From NCBI GenBank assembly GCA_019237115.1, contig JAFAHS010000186.1, positions 1-34,051 of the forward strand: DNA of 34,051 nt, written 5' to 3'. Positions 16,575 through 24,398 of the stretch are shown here, one piece after another. The first letter of the stretch is position 1. Every line of letters starts with the position of its first letter. The position numbers and the translations under genes were made by a program. The notes beneath the pieces are model-generated. The model worked only from the letters and a program-made list of their open reading frames with translations, made no database searches and was not told the origin of the DNA. Source of the DNA: Deltaproteobacteria bacterium. Lineage in GTDB: Bacteria > Desulfobacterota > Binatia > Binatales > Binataceae.

Positions 16575-19523
16575 ATGCCAGCGGTGCGCGAACTCAGCCC
16601 CGAGCTTCGACCGCTCGCTGAGTCGCTTCGGCAAAAGCTTCCCTCCTTGGCGGCGCAACCCGATGCGATCGTAGCCGAGCGTGCGCCCGATGAGCGTGCC
16701 GCGCTCGCCGCGCTCTTGCAACTCGCTGAACTCTCGCCCGACCTTCTGGTCGCCACGCTGCAAGATGCCACTGTTGCGGCCGATCTGATCTTCTGCCTCG
16801 GCGCTTCCGATTTGGTGCTGAGTGAACTAACCGCCGCCGGCGATCGCTGGATCGAAATATTCCGCGCTGCACGCTCGGCATCGGTCCGATCGATTCGCAC
16901 CACCATGCGATGCGATCCGATAGTCGCAACCACGCGGCAGGACGCGGCAGCGGCTCTGGGTCGGTTCAAACGACGCGAGTTTATCAAGATCGCCATCGCC
17001 GACCTGCTGCGACGCATCGAAGTGGCGGAGACCGCCCGCCTGATGTCGGCGCTCGCCGACGAGTGCATTCGCGCCGGACTCGCTGCGGTGAAACATCTGA
17101 TGGGTCCTCGCGCGGCGGACGCGGGCGCGTTTTGCGTGCTCGCGATGGGCAAGCTCGGCGCCAACGAACTCAATCTCAGTTCCGATATTGATCTGATGTA
17201 TCTTTACGATGCGCCCGATACCCAGGCTGCGGCAGTATCCGCGGCGCGAACCGGGGAGCTGCTTACCGAAATGCTCTCCGACGGCTCTTTTCGGGTCGAT
17301 CTGCGGCTGCGCCCCGGGGGCCGCAGCTCGCCGCTGGTGGTCCCGTTCGAGGGCGCGCTCAGCTTCTATCAAAACTACGGCCAGACCTGGGAGCGCGCCG
17401 CGCTGTTGCGCGCGCGAGCGGTTGCCGGCGCGGTTGCAGTGGGCGACAAGCTGACCGCGCAGCTCGGAAGTTTCGTTTATCGGCGCTTTCTTGATTTCGA
17501 TACGCTGCGCCAGCTGCGCGCCATGAAACATCAGATCGAGGCGGAACTGAGATCGCCCGAGCTCATCGCACGGAACATCAAGCTCGGGCGCGGCGGCATC
17601 CGTGAGATGGAATTCATCGCCCATTCTCTCACTCTGATTTACGGTGGCCGCGATCCGCGAATCCGTACCGGTAACACGCTCGCGGCGCTCCGCCAGCTGG
17701 AAACCCATGGCTACATGGCGCAGGAGAGGGCGACTGCCCTGGCGGAAGCCTATGTTCTGCTGCGCGACGCCGAGCACAAGCTGCAGGTCGCGGCCGGGAT
17801 GCAGACCCAGACCCTTCCGGCAGACGATGCGGGTATGCGCGCCCTGGCGGCTCGCATGGGTTTCGGGAAGGAAGCGGAAGCGTCGGCGCGTCTGGTCGAA
17901 GCGCTGGAACGGCGCCGCGACCTGATCGCGTCTCAGTTTCGCGAGACCCTGGCCGGGGGCCAAGAGGAGGCGCGTCCAGCGGCTTCTCCCCAGGCGGTCG
18001 CGGCCTGGGCCAACGCCGGGGAGCACGATTTGACAATCCCTCTGCTGGCCACCCTTGGCTATGCATCGCCCCGAGAAAGCGCGGGGCATCTTGAGCACCT
18101 GTGGCGCGGACCCGAGCACTGGGCGCAAAGTCCGCGCCGCCGCGAATTACTCGACAGCCTGGGGCCGGTCCTGATCGACGAGATGCGCTCGCTGGCCGAT
18201 CCCGATCTCGCCATCATGAACCTGGCCGCGTTCATCGCCGCGGTGGGCGCACGCACCTCATTCCTCGGGCTGCTGGAGCAGCATCCGATTACCCGGCGCG
18301 TCCTGCTCAGGCTGTTCGCGTCGAGCCGCTACCTTTCCACTATCTTCATCCGCCATCCGGACATGCTCGATACGCTGGTCAGGTCCGATCTGGTACGCAC
18401 ACGCCGGACCCTGACCGAGTTGAAGGAGGAAGTCGGCGAGTTGGTTCGGGCGAGTGCCGACCTTGAGGGTCGCCTGGATGCGCTGCGGGCGTTTCGCCAT
18501 CAGGAGTTTCTGCGCATCGCCATCGCCGATCTGGCGGGCGAGCTGCAGCTGCCCGATGTAGAGACCGAATTTACCAACCTCGCCGAGGCGGTGCTGGCGG
18601 AGTCGCTCGAGGTGGCGCGCGCCGAAGTCGCCATCCGCCATAAGATCCCTGCTTCGCTGCGGATGGCGATTCTTGCGATGGGCCGGCTCGGAGCAGGCGA
18701 GATGACTTACAACTCCGACCTGGACCTGATTTTCGTCTATGCGGATGGTGGGACGGGCGAGTCCGACGCGGCTTTGGTCGCGTCGCGCATCGCGCAGAAG
18801 CTCATCGCGGTGCTCGAGTCTCGTACACGCGAAGGTTACGCCTACAAGCTCGACTTGCGGCTGCGGCCTTCGGGCAACCAGGGGCCGCTGGTGACGTCCC
18901 TGCCGGGATTTGTTTCCTACCATCGCAAGAGCAGCGCGGTCTGGGAGCGCCAGTCGCTGGTGCGCGCGCGCGTGGTGGCAGGTCATCCGGGTTTGTCAGC
19001 CGAAGTGGAACGCGCCCGCCAGGAGTTCGTATTTTCCCGCGGACTCGACACTTCGGGAGTCGCCGAGATCGCCGCGATGCGCGAGTGGATGGCGAACGAA
19101 ATCGGAATCGAGGACAAAAGCCGCCTCAACCTGAAGCAGGGGCGGGGCGGGCTCATCGATGTTGAGTTCCTGACCCAGATGATGGCGCTGCGGCACGGGA
19201 AGAACCATCCAGGGCTGCGCGCCCGAAACACCCGCGCGCTGCTTGCCGCGCTGCACGATAGCGGCCTGCTGGAGGCTGCGGACGCGGCCAGTCTGACGGA
19301 CAACTTTGATTTTCTCGCACGCCTGGAGAATCGCTTGAGAATCGAAAGCGATCAGCCAGCGTGGGCCGTGCCGACCGATCATGACGCGCTGCTGCCGCTT
19401 GCACGCAGGATGGGCTTTCAGGGCGAGGACGGCCCGGAGCGCCTGCTCCAGGAATTGCAGGCGCGGCGCCGACGAATCCATCAGGTCTTTGAGAAGTACT
19501 TCGCAGCGGAAACCGCGGCGTGA
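16575..19523 (+). CDS. glnE: Bifunctional glutamine synthetase adenylyltransferase/deadenylylase
   Basis: A 982-residue two-module enzyme that adds AMP to glutamine synthetase and removes it, under control of PII protein and glutamine. The N-terminal nucleotidyltransferase module has AMGKLGANELNLSSDIDL (near residues 190-207), normally the deadenylylase half. The second module has AMGRLGAGEMTYNSDLDL (near 699-716), the adenylylating half. Each is followed by a basic LRLRP segment (VDLRLRPGGR and LDLRLRPSGN) and a GRGG(I/L) segment (LGRGGIREMEF and QGRGGLIDVEF), as expected for the duplicated GlnE fold. Length is standard. No strong ribosome binding site precedes the ATG. It is followed at a distance of about 190 nt by cobU on the same strand; the spacer carries a cobalamin riboswitch on the other strand. 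Confidence 0.96.
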   Translation: MPAVRELSPELRPLAESLRQKLPSLAAQPDAIVAERAPDERAALAALLQLAELSPDLLVATLQDATVAADLIFCLGASDLVLSELTAAGDRWIEIFRAARSASVRSIRTTMRCDPIVATTRQDAAAALGRFKRREFIKIAIADLLRRIEVAETARLMSALADECIRAGLAAVKHLMGPRAADAGAFCVLAMGKLGANELNLSSDIDLMYLYDAPDTQAAAVSAARTGELLTEMLSDGSFRVDLRLRPGGRSSPLVVPFEGALSFYQNYGQTWERAALLRARAVAGAVAVGDKLTAQLGSFVYRRFLDFDTLRQLRAMKHQIEAELRSPELIARNIKLGRGGIREMEFIAHSLTLIYGGRDPRIRTGNTLAALRQLETHGYMAQERATALAEAYVLLRDAEHKLQVAAGMQTQTLPADDAGMRALAARMGFGKEAEASARLVEALERRRDLIASQFRETLAGGQEEARPAASPQAVAAWANAGEHDLTIPLLATLGYASPRESAGHLEHLWRGPEHWAQSPRRRELLDSLGPVLIDEMRSLADPDLAIMNLAAFIAAVGARTSFLGLLEQHPITRRVLLRLFASSRYLSTIFIRHPDMLDTLVRSDLVRTRRTLTELKEEVGELVRASADLEGRLDALRAFRHQEFLRIAIADLAGELQLPDVETEFTNLAEAVLAESLEVARAEVAIRHKIPASLRMAILAMGRLGAGEMTYNSDLDLIFVYADGGTGESDAALVASRIAQKLIAVLESRTREGYAYKLDLRLRPSGNQGPLVTSLPGFVSYHRKSSAVWERQSLVRARVVAGHPGLSAEVERARQEFVFSRGLDTSGVAEIAAMREWMANEIGIEDKSRLNLKQGRGGLIDVEFLTQMMALRHGKNHPGLRARNTRALLAALHDSGLLEAADAASLTDNFDFLARLENRLRIESDQPAWAVPTDHDALLPLARRMGFQGEDGPERLLQELQARRRRIHQVFEKYFAAETAA

Positions 19524-19542
19524 CGATTGCTCCAGTCATAGT

Positions 19543-19693
19543 GACCCGGCCGGTCTCCTGGCTCGTGGGATCCTCCTCGGGCCCGCCTTCCCGCCGCGGC
19601 AGAAGGGCAGGTGCCGAATTCTGACCGGCTTCCCGGACCCGGGCGTCGCGCAAACAATTCACGCCGCGTGCGCTCGGTGGTGGCCGACCGCTT
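19543..19693 (-). promoter_or_regulatory. Degenerate cobalamin riboswitch on the minus strand
   Basis: Read on the minus strand, the spacer between glnE and cobU holds conserved cobalamin (B12) riboswitch blocks in the right order: a small hairpin GGCGT/ACGCC, then GGGAAGCCGGTCAGAATTCGGC (positions 19614-19635, 22 nt with the typical GGGAA-CCGGT-AAT-CGG pattern), CGGGAAGGCGGG (about 19582-19593), and the 3' box GAGCCAGGAGACCGGCC (about 19547-19563). CGGTC at 19688-19692 can pair with GACCG at the 3' end. The central part with the usual CCCCGCAACTGTAA and CCACTG boxes is missing or shortened by an estimated 25-35 nt, so ligand binding may be lost. No minus-strand gene follows; reading on would run antisense into the 3' end of glnE. 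cobU on the plus strand is adjacent but in the wrong direction. Confidence 0.75.
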
Positions 19694-19714
19694 CTGCGTC
19701 GAACGCGCAGTGGC

Positions 19715-20257
19715 ATGAGAGTAGGCTTGTGCCTCGTGCCAAGGGTCAGCTTAATCACCGGCGGGGTGCGCAGCGGGAAGAGCGCTTACGCGGTTAAACT
19801 CGCCGCAGAGCGCCCGGGAATGCGACGAGCATATGTCGCGACCGGCGAGGCCTCGGATGAGGAGATGGCGGCACGTATCGCGCGGCACAAGGCCGAGCGC
19901 CCTCCCGATTTCGTGACAGTCGAGGAGCCGGTGAATGTCGCCAGCGCGCTCGACGCGCTCAACGGCAGAGCGGACATCGTCATCATCGATTCGCTGACTG
20001 TGTGGGTCGCGAACCTGATGCGGATCTACTCGGGCGAAGACGCGTTCTGTCATGAGGCGCGTACGCTCGTGCAGGTCATGGAGCAAGCGCCCTTCGACAG
20101 CATCGTCGTGACCGACGAGGTCGGCAGCGGCATCGTGCCTGACAACGCAGTGGCCAGGCACTTTCGCGACCTGCTCGGCCTGGCCAATCAGCGCATCGCC
20201 CGCTCTGCCACCGAAGTCTTTCTGATGGTCGCGGGCCTTCCTCTCAGGGTGAAATAG
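19715..20257 (+). CDS. cobU: Adenosylcobinamide kinase / adenosylcobinamide-phosphate guanylyltransferase
   Basis: A 180-residue CobU/CobP protein of late cobalamin synthesis; it phosphorylates adenosylcobinamide and transfers GMP to give adenosylcobinamide-GDP in the cytosol. The P-loop is ITGGVRSGKS (to residue 23), followed by YVATGEASDEEMAARIARHK with His58 at the place of the guanylylated histidine, VIIDSLTVWVANLM, VVTDEVGSGIVP and the C-terminal RDLLGLANQRIA...VAGLPLRVK, all standard. Full length. The ATG at 19715 has no good ribosome binding site; GTG at 19736 is a possible alternative just before the first strand. No other cob gene is in the window, so it may serve cobinamide salvage or work with genes elsewhere. 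A riboswitch remnant lies upstream in opposite orientation. Confidence 0.94.
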   Translation: MRVGLCLVPRVSLITGGVRSGKSAYAVKLAAERPGMRRAYVATGEASDEEMAARIARHKAERPPDFVTVEEPVNVASALDALNGRADIVIIDSLTVWVANLMRIYSGEDAFCHEARTLVQVMEQAPFDSIVVTDEVGSGIVPDNAVARHFRDLLGLANQRIARSATEVFLMVAGLPLRVK

Positions 20258-20304
20258 CCGGCAGCGGCTCTCCTCTGTCGCCGCGGAGCCACCTAAAAAA
20301 GAAA

Positions 20305-20322
20305 CGCGGGAACTGTCCCGCG
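20305..20322 (-). terminator. Rho-independent terminator of the second amidohydrolase
   Basis: A 7-bp perfect stem (CGCGGGA / TCCCGCG) with loop ACTG is followed on the minus strand by TTTCTTTTTT. It lies about 77 nt beyond the amidohydrolase stop codon and after two further hairpins (20331-20374). Confidence 0.85.
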
Positions 20323-20330
20323 CTTCATCG

Positions 20331-20374
20331 CTCGAGGGAACCTCTCGAGGCCGCGCAAAAGGATGCGCGGCCTC
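20331..20374. repeat. Two adjacent hairpins between cobU and the amidohydrolase
   Basis: CTCGAG at 20331-20336 pairs with CTCGAG at 20344-20349. A perfect 10-bp stem, GAGGCCGCGC (20347-20356) with GCGCGGCCTC (20365-20374), overlaps its right side by 3 nt. Neither is followed by a T-run. They may stabilise the 3' end of the cobU or amidohydrolase transcript, or form alternative structures with each other. Confidence 0.6.
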
Positions 20375-20398
20375 CTCCGCCTGTCCGCTGGGGGTCTT

Positions 20399-22114
20399 CT
20401 ACGCGGCGGGCTGCGGTCCGCGAATCAGCCGCCCGGGCATCGCGCCGGTTGGCTTGCCGTCTTCGTAGGTTACTTCGCCGCTCACAACCGTGTGCTTGTA
20501 CCCATCGACCCGCTGCACCAGCCTGCGCCCACCCGCTGGCAGATCGAAAACCATCTCAGGCGCGTGGAGCCGCAGACCATCCAGATCGATGGCATTGAGG
20601 TCGGCCTTCAATCCCGGCTTGAGCGCGCCGCGATCGTTGAGTCCGTAAAGCTTCGCGGTGTCCGCCGTCTGACGCCTTACCACGAACTCGACCGGCAACC
20701 TGTCTCCGCGGCTGCGATCTCGCACCCAGTGCGTGAGCAGGTAAGTCGGCATGCTCGCATCGCAGATGAGCCCGCAATGCGCGCCGCCATCGCTTAACCC
20801 CAACGTGGTGGTCGTATCGGTCATCATCTCGCGGACCGCATCAAGGTTGTAGGAGGCGTAGTTGGAGAACGGCACGTACAGCATCTCGCGGCCGTTGCGC
20901 TCGAGCAGCAGGTCGTAGGTCAACTCGGCAGCGCTTTTTCCCGCCTGCTGTGCGCAAGCTGCGACGCTGGTCTCGGGAGCGGGCTCGTAGTCGGGCGGAT
21001 CGCCAAGGCGGAAATACTTGGCGAAGTTAGTCACCAGGTAACGCGTCACGCGGTCCTTGGTTGCGGGCTCTTCCGCCAGAATACGCGCCCGCACTTCCGG
21101 CTTGCGCATCTCGGCGACGCGCTCGTCGATCGGCAGATGCGCCAGCTCGCGATGGTAGGTCGGGTGCGTGATGAACGGATGCAGGGAGCTCTGCAGGCCC
21201 ATCAGCATTCCGGTTGGCCGCGGCGAAATCTGCGGCGCAAGATGCGCGCCCGCGGAGTTGTATAGCTTTACGCGATCGAGCATTCGGCGCCATCCGTCCG
21301 GGTTCTGATCGCCCTGGCCCATCGCGAAGGTGATCGGCAGCCCGGTCTCGCGGGTCAGCTTGATCATCCATTCCATGGTGGCGTCGGGTCCGGTCATGTC
21401 CGATGCCATCTCGAATACGCCGTGCCCCGCGGCGCGCAGCGCGCGTCCGATTCCGAGCAACTCCGCTTCGCTTGCAAACGTGCCCGGCACGACTTCCTTG
21501 TTCTTCGCGCGGTGCAGCATCGTGCGCGAAGTTGAAAATCCCAGCGCGCCGGCCTCGATTGCCTCGCGGACGAGAGCCGCCATCCTGGTGATGTCTTCTT
21601 CAGTCGCTTCCTCGTTGTGGGCGCCCCGTTCGCCCATCACGTACGCGCGCACCGCACCGTGCGGCACCTGCGCACCCACGTCGATCACGCGCTGCATCTT
21701 CTCAATCGCATCGAGGTATTGCGGAAAGCTCTCCCACGACCAGTTGATACCCTCGGCCAGCGCAGTGCCGGGAATGTCCTCGACGCCCTCCATCAGGCCG
21801 ATAAGAAATTCCTGCTTGCCGGCCTCAACCGGAGCGAAACCGACTCCGCAATTGCCCATCACCAGGGTTGTGACGCCGTGCCACGACGATGGCGACAGGT
21901 AGGGGTCCCAGGTGACTTGGCCGTCGTAGTGAGTGTGGATGTCGACGAAGCCGGGCGTGACCAGCAGGCCCGACGCGTCAATTTCGCGGCGTCCTGCGCC
22001 GGCCTTGCCGCCAACGCTGGCGATAACGCCGCCGTCGATCGCGATATCACCAACACATGCTGGTGCTCCGGTTCCATCGACGATCTTGCCGTTACGAATT
22101 ACGAGGTCATGCAT
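20399..22114 (-). CDS. D-aminoacylase-like amidohydrolase (second paralogue)
   Basis: A 571-residue amidohydrolase-3 protein. Key segments are LVIRNGKIVDGTG, HTHYDGQ (His60, His62), GNCG (Cys89), a TRMLHRAKNKE-like region replacing the usual second metal segment, LSDGGAH (candidate catalytic Asp), and LKPGLKADLNAIDLDGL at the end. It shares order and motifs with the 4743-6476 protein but diverges in the middle, so a different substrate is likely. N-acyl-D-amino-acid hydrolysis is the known role of the family; other amides and esters are possible. The frame is open from 22144, but the ATG at 22114 with GGAG 7 nt upstream gives the canonical N terminus. It lies 283 nt downstream of the NMO-like gene and has its own terminator region. 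Confidence 0.9.
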   Translation of the reverse strand: MHDLVIRNGKIVDGTGAPACVGDIAIDGGVIASVGGKAGAGRREIDASGLLVTPGFVDIHTHYDGQVTWDPYLSPSSWHGVTTLVMGNCGVGFAPVEAGKQEFLIGLMEGVEDIPGTALAEGINWSWESFPQYLDAIEKMQRVIDVGAQVPHGAVRAYVMGERGAHNEEATEEDITRMAALVREAIEAGALGFSTSRTMLHRAKNKEVVPGTFASEAELLGIGRALRAAGHGVFEMASDMTGPDATMEWMIKLTRETGLPITFAMGQGDQNPDGWRRMLDRVKLYNSAGAHLAPQISPRPTGMLMGLQSSLHPFITHPTYHRELAHLPIDERVAEMRKPEVRARILAEEPATKDRVTRYLVTNFAKYFRLGDPPDYEPAPETSVAACAQQAGKSAAELTYDLLLERNGREMLYVPFSNYASYNLDAVREMMTDTTTTLGLSDGGAHCGLICDASMPTYLLTHWVRDRSRGDRLPVEFVVRRQTADTAKLYGLNDRGALKPGLKADLNAIDLDGLRLHAPEMVFDLPAGGRRLVQRVDGYKHTVVSGEVTYEDGKPTGAMPGRLIRGPQPAA

Positions 22115-22397
22115 GGGAACGCTCCTTGTTGTCACCGCCATCAAGGTCGGCGCCGTACCGATCGTTCAGGCCGCAGTATCGCCCATCGAGTCGGGTCAAC
22201 TCAAGCCGCCGCGGAGTGCTCCGGGCGACGCGGCTGCGGAACGCACTTCGGTCATGGTGAACGAAAGCCTGTGAAGTGAGGAATTTCAGCTAAAGATGGC
22301 GAGAGTCCGCCGCGAAGCCGGATCGTCGCGCGAGAGGTTTTCGGGGCCGCCGAGATTCCTGCCGACCCAGACTCGGCCGCGAATGACGGCGTGTCGC
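22115..22397. other. Intergenic region with a possible gene remnant
   Basis: These 283 bases separate the NMO-like gene from the second amidohydrolase, both on the minus strand. From the NMO stop to a TGA at 22286 one minus frame reads with gene-like codon use (VIRGRVWVGRNLGGPENLS within it) but has no credible start or recognised family. The remainder probably holds the amidohydrolase promoter; none was identified with confidence. Confidence 0.35.
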
Positions 22398-23372
22398 TCA
22401 GCGCCCAAGGGTTGCCAGAGTGGCTCGCTTCGCCGCCTCGTATTCACGCGCCGTCCGGTCGATAAGCTCCGCGGCGCTCATCACCCCGGTCACGCCCGAA
22501 ATCGAGTGCCCCGCGCTCCACACGTCTTTCCATCTTCGCGGGCCGCTGGCGCCCGACCCATGCATCTGCTCGGCCGCTTCAATCGTCACCCGCTCCGGAA
22601 GATTTTTCGGGTCCAATCCCGCCGCTACGATCGAGGGCCGCAGCATATTGGTGTCGAGTCCGGTGAACGCGCGCGTCAGCAACACGTCGTCCATGCTCGA
22701 TTCAACCAGCATTTGCTTGTACTCGGGCTCCGCCATGCTCTCGTGGGTGGCGATAAACTTGGTGCCCATGTAGGCGAGGTCGCAACCCAGCACTTCTGCC
22801 GTCCAAAGCACCCGTCCGTCCGATATTCCGCCCGCCATCACGATCGGACCGGCGAACATCTCACGCACCGCGCGGGTGAACGCGAATGCGTTCATCCATC
22901 CGGTCTGCCCGCCCGCGCCGGCGGTCAGCAGAATCAGTCCGTCAACTCCGGTCGCGATCGCTTTCTCGGCGTGACGCAGCGTCGCAACGTCGGCGAAGAC
23001 CGTACAGCCGATGTCGTGGAGCGGCCCGACCGCGAGTTGCGGCGAGCCGACGCTGGTGATGACCATCTCGACTTGGTGCCGCACCAGGCAGGCCAGTGCC
23101 TCGCGCACCTGCGCGTGGCGGATGATCAGGTTGGGGCAGAAGGGCGCGACGAGGCGCGAGGGGTCGTCCGCGCGCGCCGCTTCAAGCCGCGACTTGATTT
23201 GCACCAGCCACTCATCGAGCTGCTCCAGGGTGCGGCTGTTGGCGACCGGAAATGCCCCGATCACGCCGTTGCTGCACGCTGCCACCACCAGGTCCGGGCC
23301 CGACACTCGCAGCATCGGGGCGGCTATCAGCGGCAGCCGCAGCCGTTTCGCAATCTGCGCGGGAAGTGACAC
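22398..23372 (-). CDS. Nitronate monooxygenase-like FMN protein (NPD family)
   Basis: A 324-residue TIM-barrel flavoprotein of the 2-nitropropane dioxygenase/NMO family. It starts with LPLIAAPMLRVSGPDLVVAA, includes the FMN phosphate region VMAGGISDGRVLWTAEVLG and LAYMGTKFIATHES, and ends in a helical cap. The position of the catalytic histidine in true nitronate monooxygenases (GGHxG) holds Gln156 here (GAGGQTGWMN), so nitronate oxidation is doubtful; the variant may be an enoyl-type reductase or another FMN oxidoreductase. It is the last gene of a four-gene minus operon after DUF35, thiolase-like and MDR genes, with a 10-nt gap to the preceding gene. The operon setting suggests action on an acyl-CoA intermediate, as inference. 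Confidence 0.87.
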   Translation of the reverse strand: MSLPAQIAKRLRLPLIAAPMLRVSGPDLVVAACSNGVIGAFPVANSRTLEQLDEWLVQIKSRLEAARADDPSRLVAPFCPNLIIRHAQVREALACLVRHQVEMVITSVGSPQLAVGPLHDIGCTVFADVATLRHAEKAIATGVDGLILLTAGAGGQTGWMNAFAFTRAVREMFAGPIVMAGGISDGRVLWTAEVLGCDLAYMGTKFIATHESMAEPEYKQMLVESSMDDVLLTRAFTGLDTNMLRPSIVAAGLDPKNLPERVTIEAAEQMHGSGASGPRRWKDVWSAGHSISGVTGVMSAAELIDRTAREYEAAKRATLATLGR

Positions 23373-23382
23373 GCGCCGCCCG

Positions 23383-24384
23383 TCAGGCGAGCTTCACGAG
23401 CTGCTTGCCGACGTTCGCTCCCTTGAGCATCCCGATGAATGCGCTCGGCGCATTCTCGATTCCGTTCGCGATCGTCTCGCGATATTTGATCTTTCCCGCC
23501 GCCACCCATTTCACCAGTTCGGCGAGTGCCGCCGGTGCGCGGTCCACATAGTCCGACACGATAAAGCCCTGCAGCTTGACCCGATTGATGAGCAACAGAA
23601 CCAGATTGTTGAGCCCGTGGAGTTGGGTCGCGTTGTATTGCGAGATGAGTCCGCACAGCGGGATGCGCGCGAAAGGATTGAGGCGCAGCGCAACCGCTTC
23701 CAGGATGTCGCCGCCCACGTTTTCGAAGTAGATATCGATTCCTTTCGGCGTGGCCTCCGCGAGGTCCTTCATCAGGTTGCCGGCCTTGTAGTCGATGCAC
23801 GCGTCGAAGCCGAGGTCTGTGACCACGTGCGCGCACTTGTCCTTGCCGCCCGCGATTCCGACCGCGCGGCATCCTTTGATCTTCGCGATCTGTCCGACCA
23901 CGCTCCCCACCGCTCCGGCCGCCGCCGAAACCACCACCGTCTCACCCGGCTTGGGCGCGCCGATATCGATGAGTCCAAACCACGCCGTGAGGCCCGGCAT
24001 GCCGAGCGTTCCGAGATACGCGGAGAGCGGCGCGGCTTTGCCATCAACCTTTTGCAGCTCGCGCCCGTCGGACAGGCCGTAACGCTGCCATCCGTAGTAG
24101 CCGAGCACGTGATCGCCGTTTTTCAGCGCGGGATTGTTGGACTCGACGACTTCGCCGACGGTCGCGCCGACCATGACGTCGCCAATCTGCACCGACGCGG
24201 CGTACGACTTCACGTCGTTCATGCGCCCGCGCATATACGGGTCGAGCGAGAGCCACAGGTTGCGCACCAGCACCTGTCCGGCGCCTGGCTTGGGAACATC
24301 GCGGTCGACGATTTTGAAATCGCTCTCCTTGACCCACCCCGAAGGGCGGTTGGCGAGGGTCACCTGGATATTTCTGTCAGCCAT
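23383..24384 (-). CDS. NADP-dependent MDR-family oxidoreductase (CurA/prostaglandin-reductase type)
   Basis: A 333-residue zinc-independent medium-chain reductase. The N-terminal GroES-like part has VRNLWLSLDPYMRGRM, the signature of the CurA/leukotriene-B4 reductase group. The Rossmann fold follows: VVVSAAAGAVGSVVGQIAK with the nucleotide-binding AxxGxxG pattern, then GCRAVGIAGG, and GIDIYFENVGG. Such enzymes reduce the double bond of alpha,beta-unsaturated ketones or aldehydes with NADPH in the cytosol. The open frame runs upstream to 24657 inside the thiolase-like gene; the ATG at 24384 has GAGGAG about 10 nt upstream and the proper N terminus. It lies 14 nt after the thiolase-like gene and 10 nt before the NMO-like gene, in one operon. 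Confidence 0.9.
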   Translation of the reverse strand: MADRNIQVTLANRPSGWVKESDFKIVDRDVPKPGAGQVLVRNLWLSLDPYMRGRMNDVKSYAASVQIGDVMVGATVGEVVESNNPALKNGDHVLGYYGWQRYGLSDGRELQKVDGKAAPLSAYLGTLGMPGLTAWFGLIDIGAPKPGETVVVSAAAGAVGSVVGQIAKIKGCRAVGIAGGKDKCAHVVTDLGFDACIDYKAGNLMKDLAEATPKGIDIYFENVGGDILEAVALRLNPFARIPLCGLISQYNATQLHGLNNLVLLLINRVKLQGFIVSDYVDRAPAALAELVKWVAAGKIKYRETIANGIENAPSAFIGMLKGANVGKQLVKLA

Positions 24385-24398
24385 TGCAATTTTGCTCC

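Noticed and set aside
16827..18128. Minus-strand frame of 433 codons inside glnE
   Set aside because: Antisense to conserved GlnE motifs; no independent support.
19543..19714. Forward-strand cobalamin riboswitch controlling cobU
   Set aside because: The conserved boxes are in riboswitch order and sense only on the minus strand; on the plus strand they are reverse complements.
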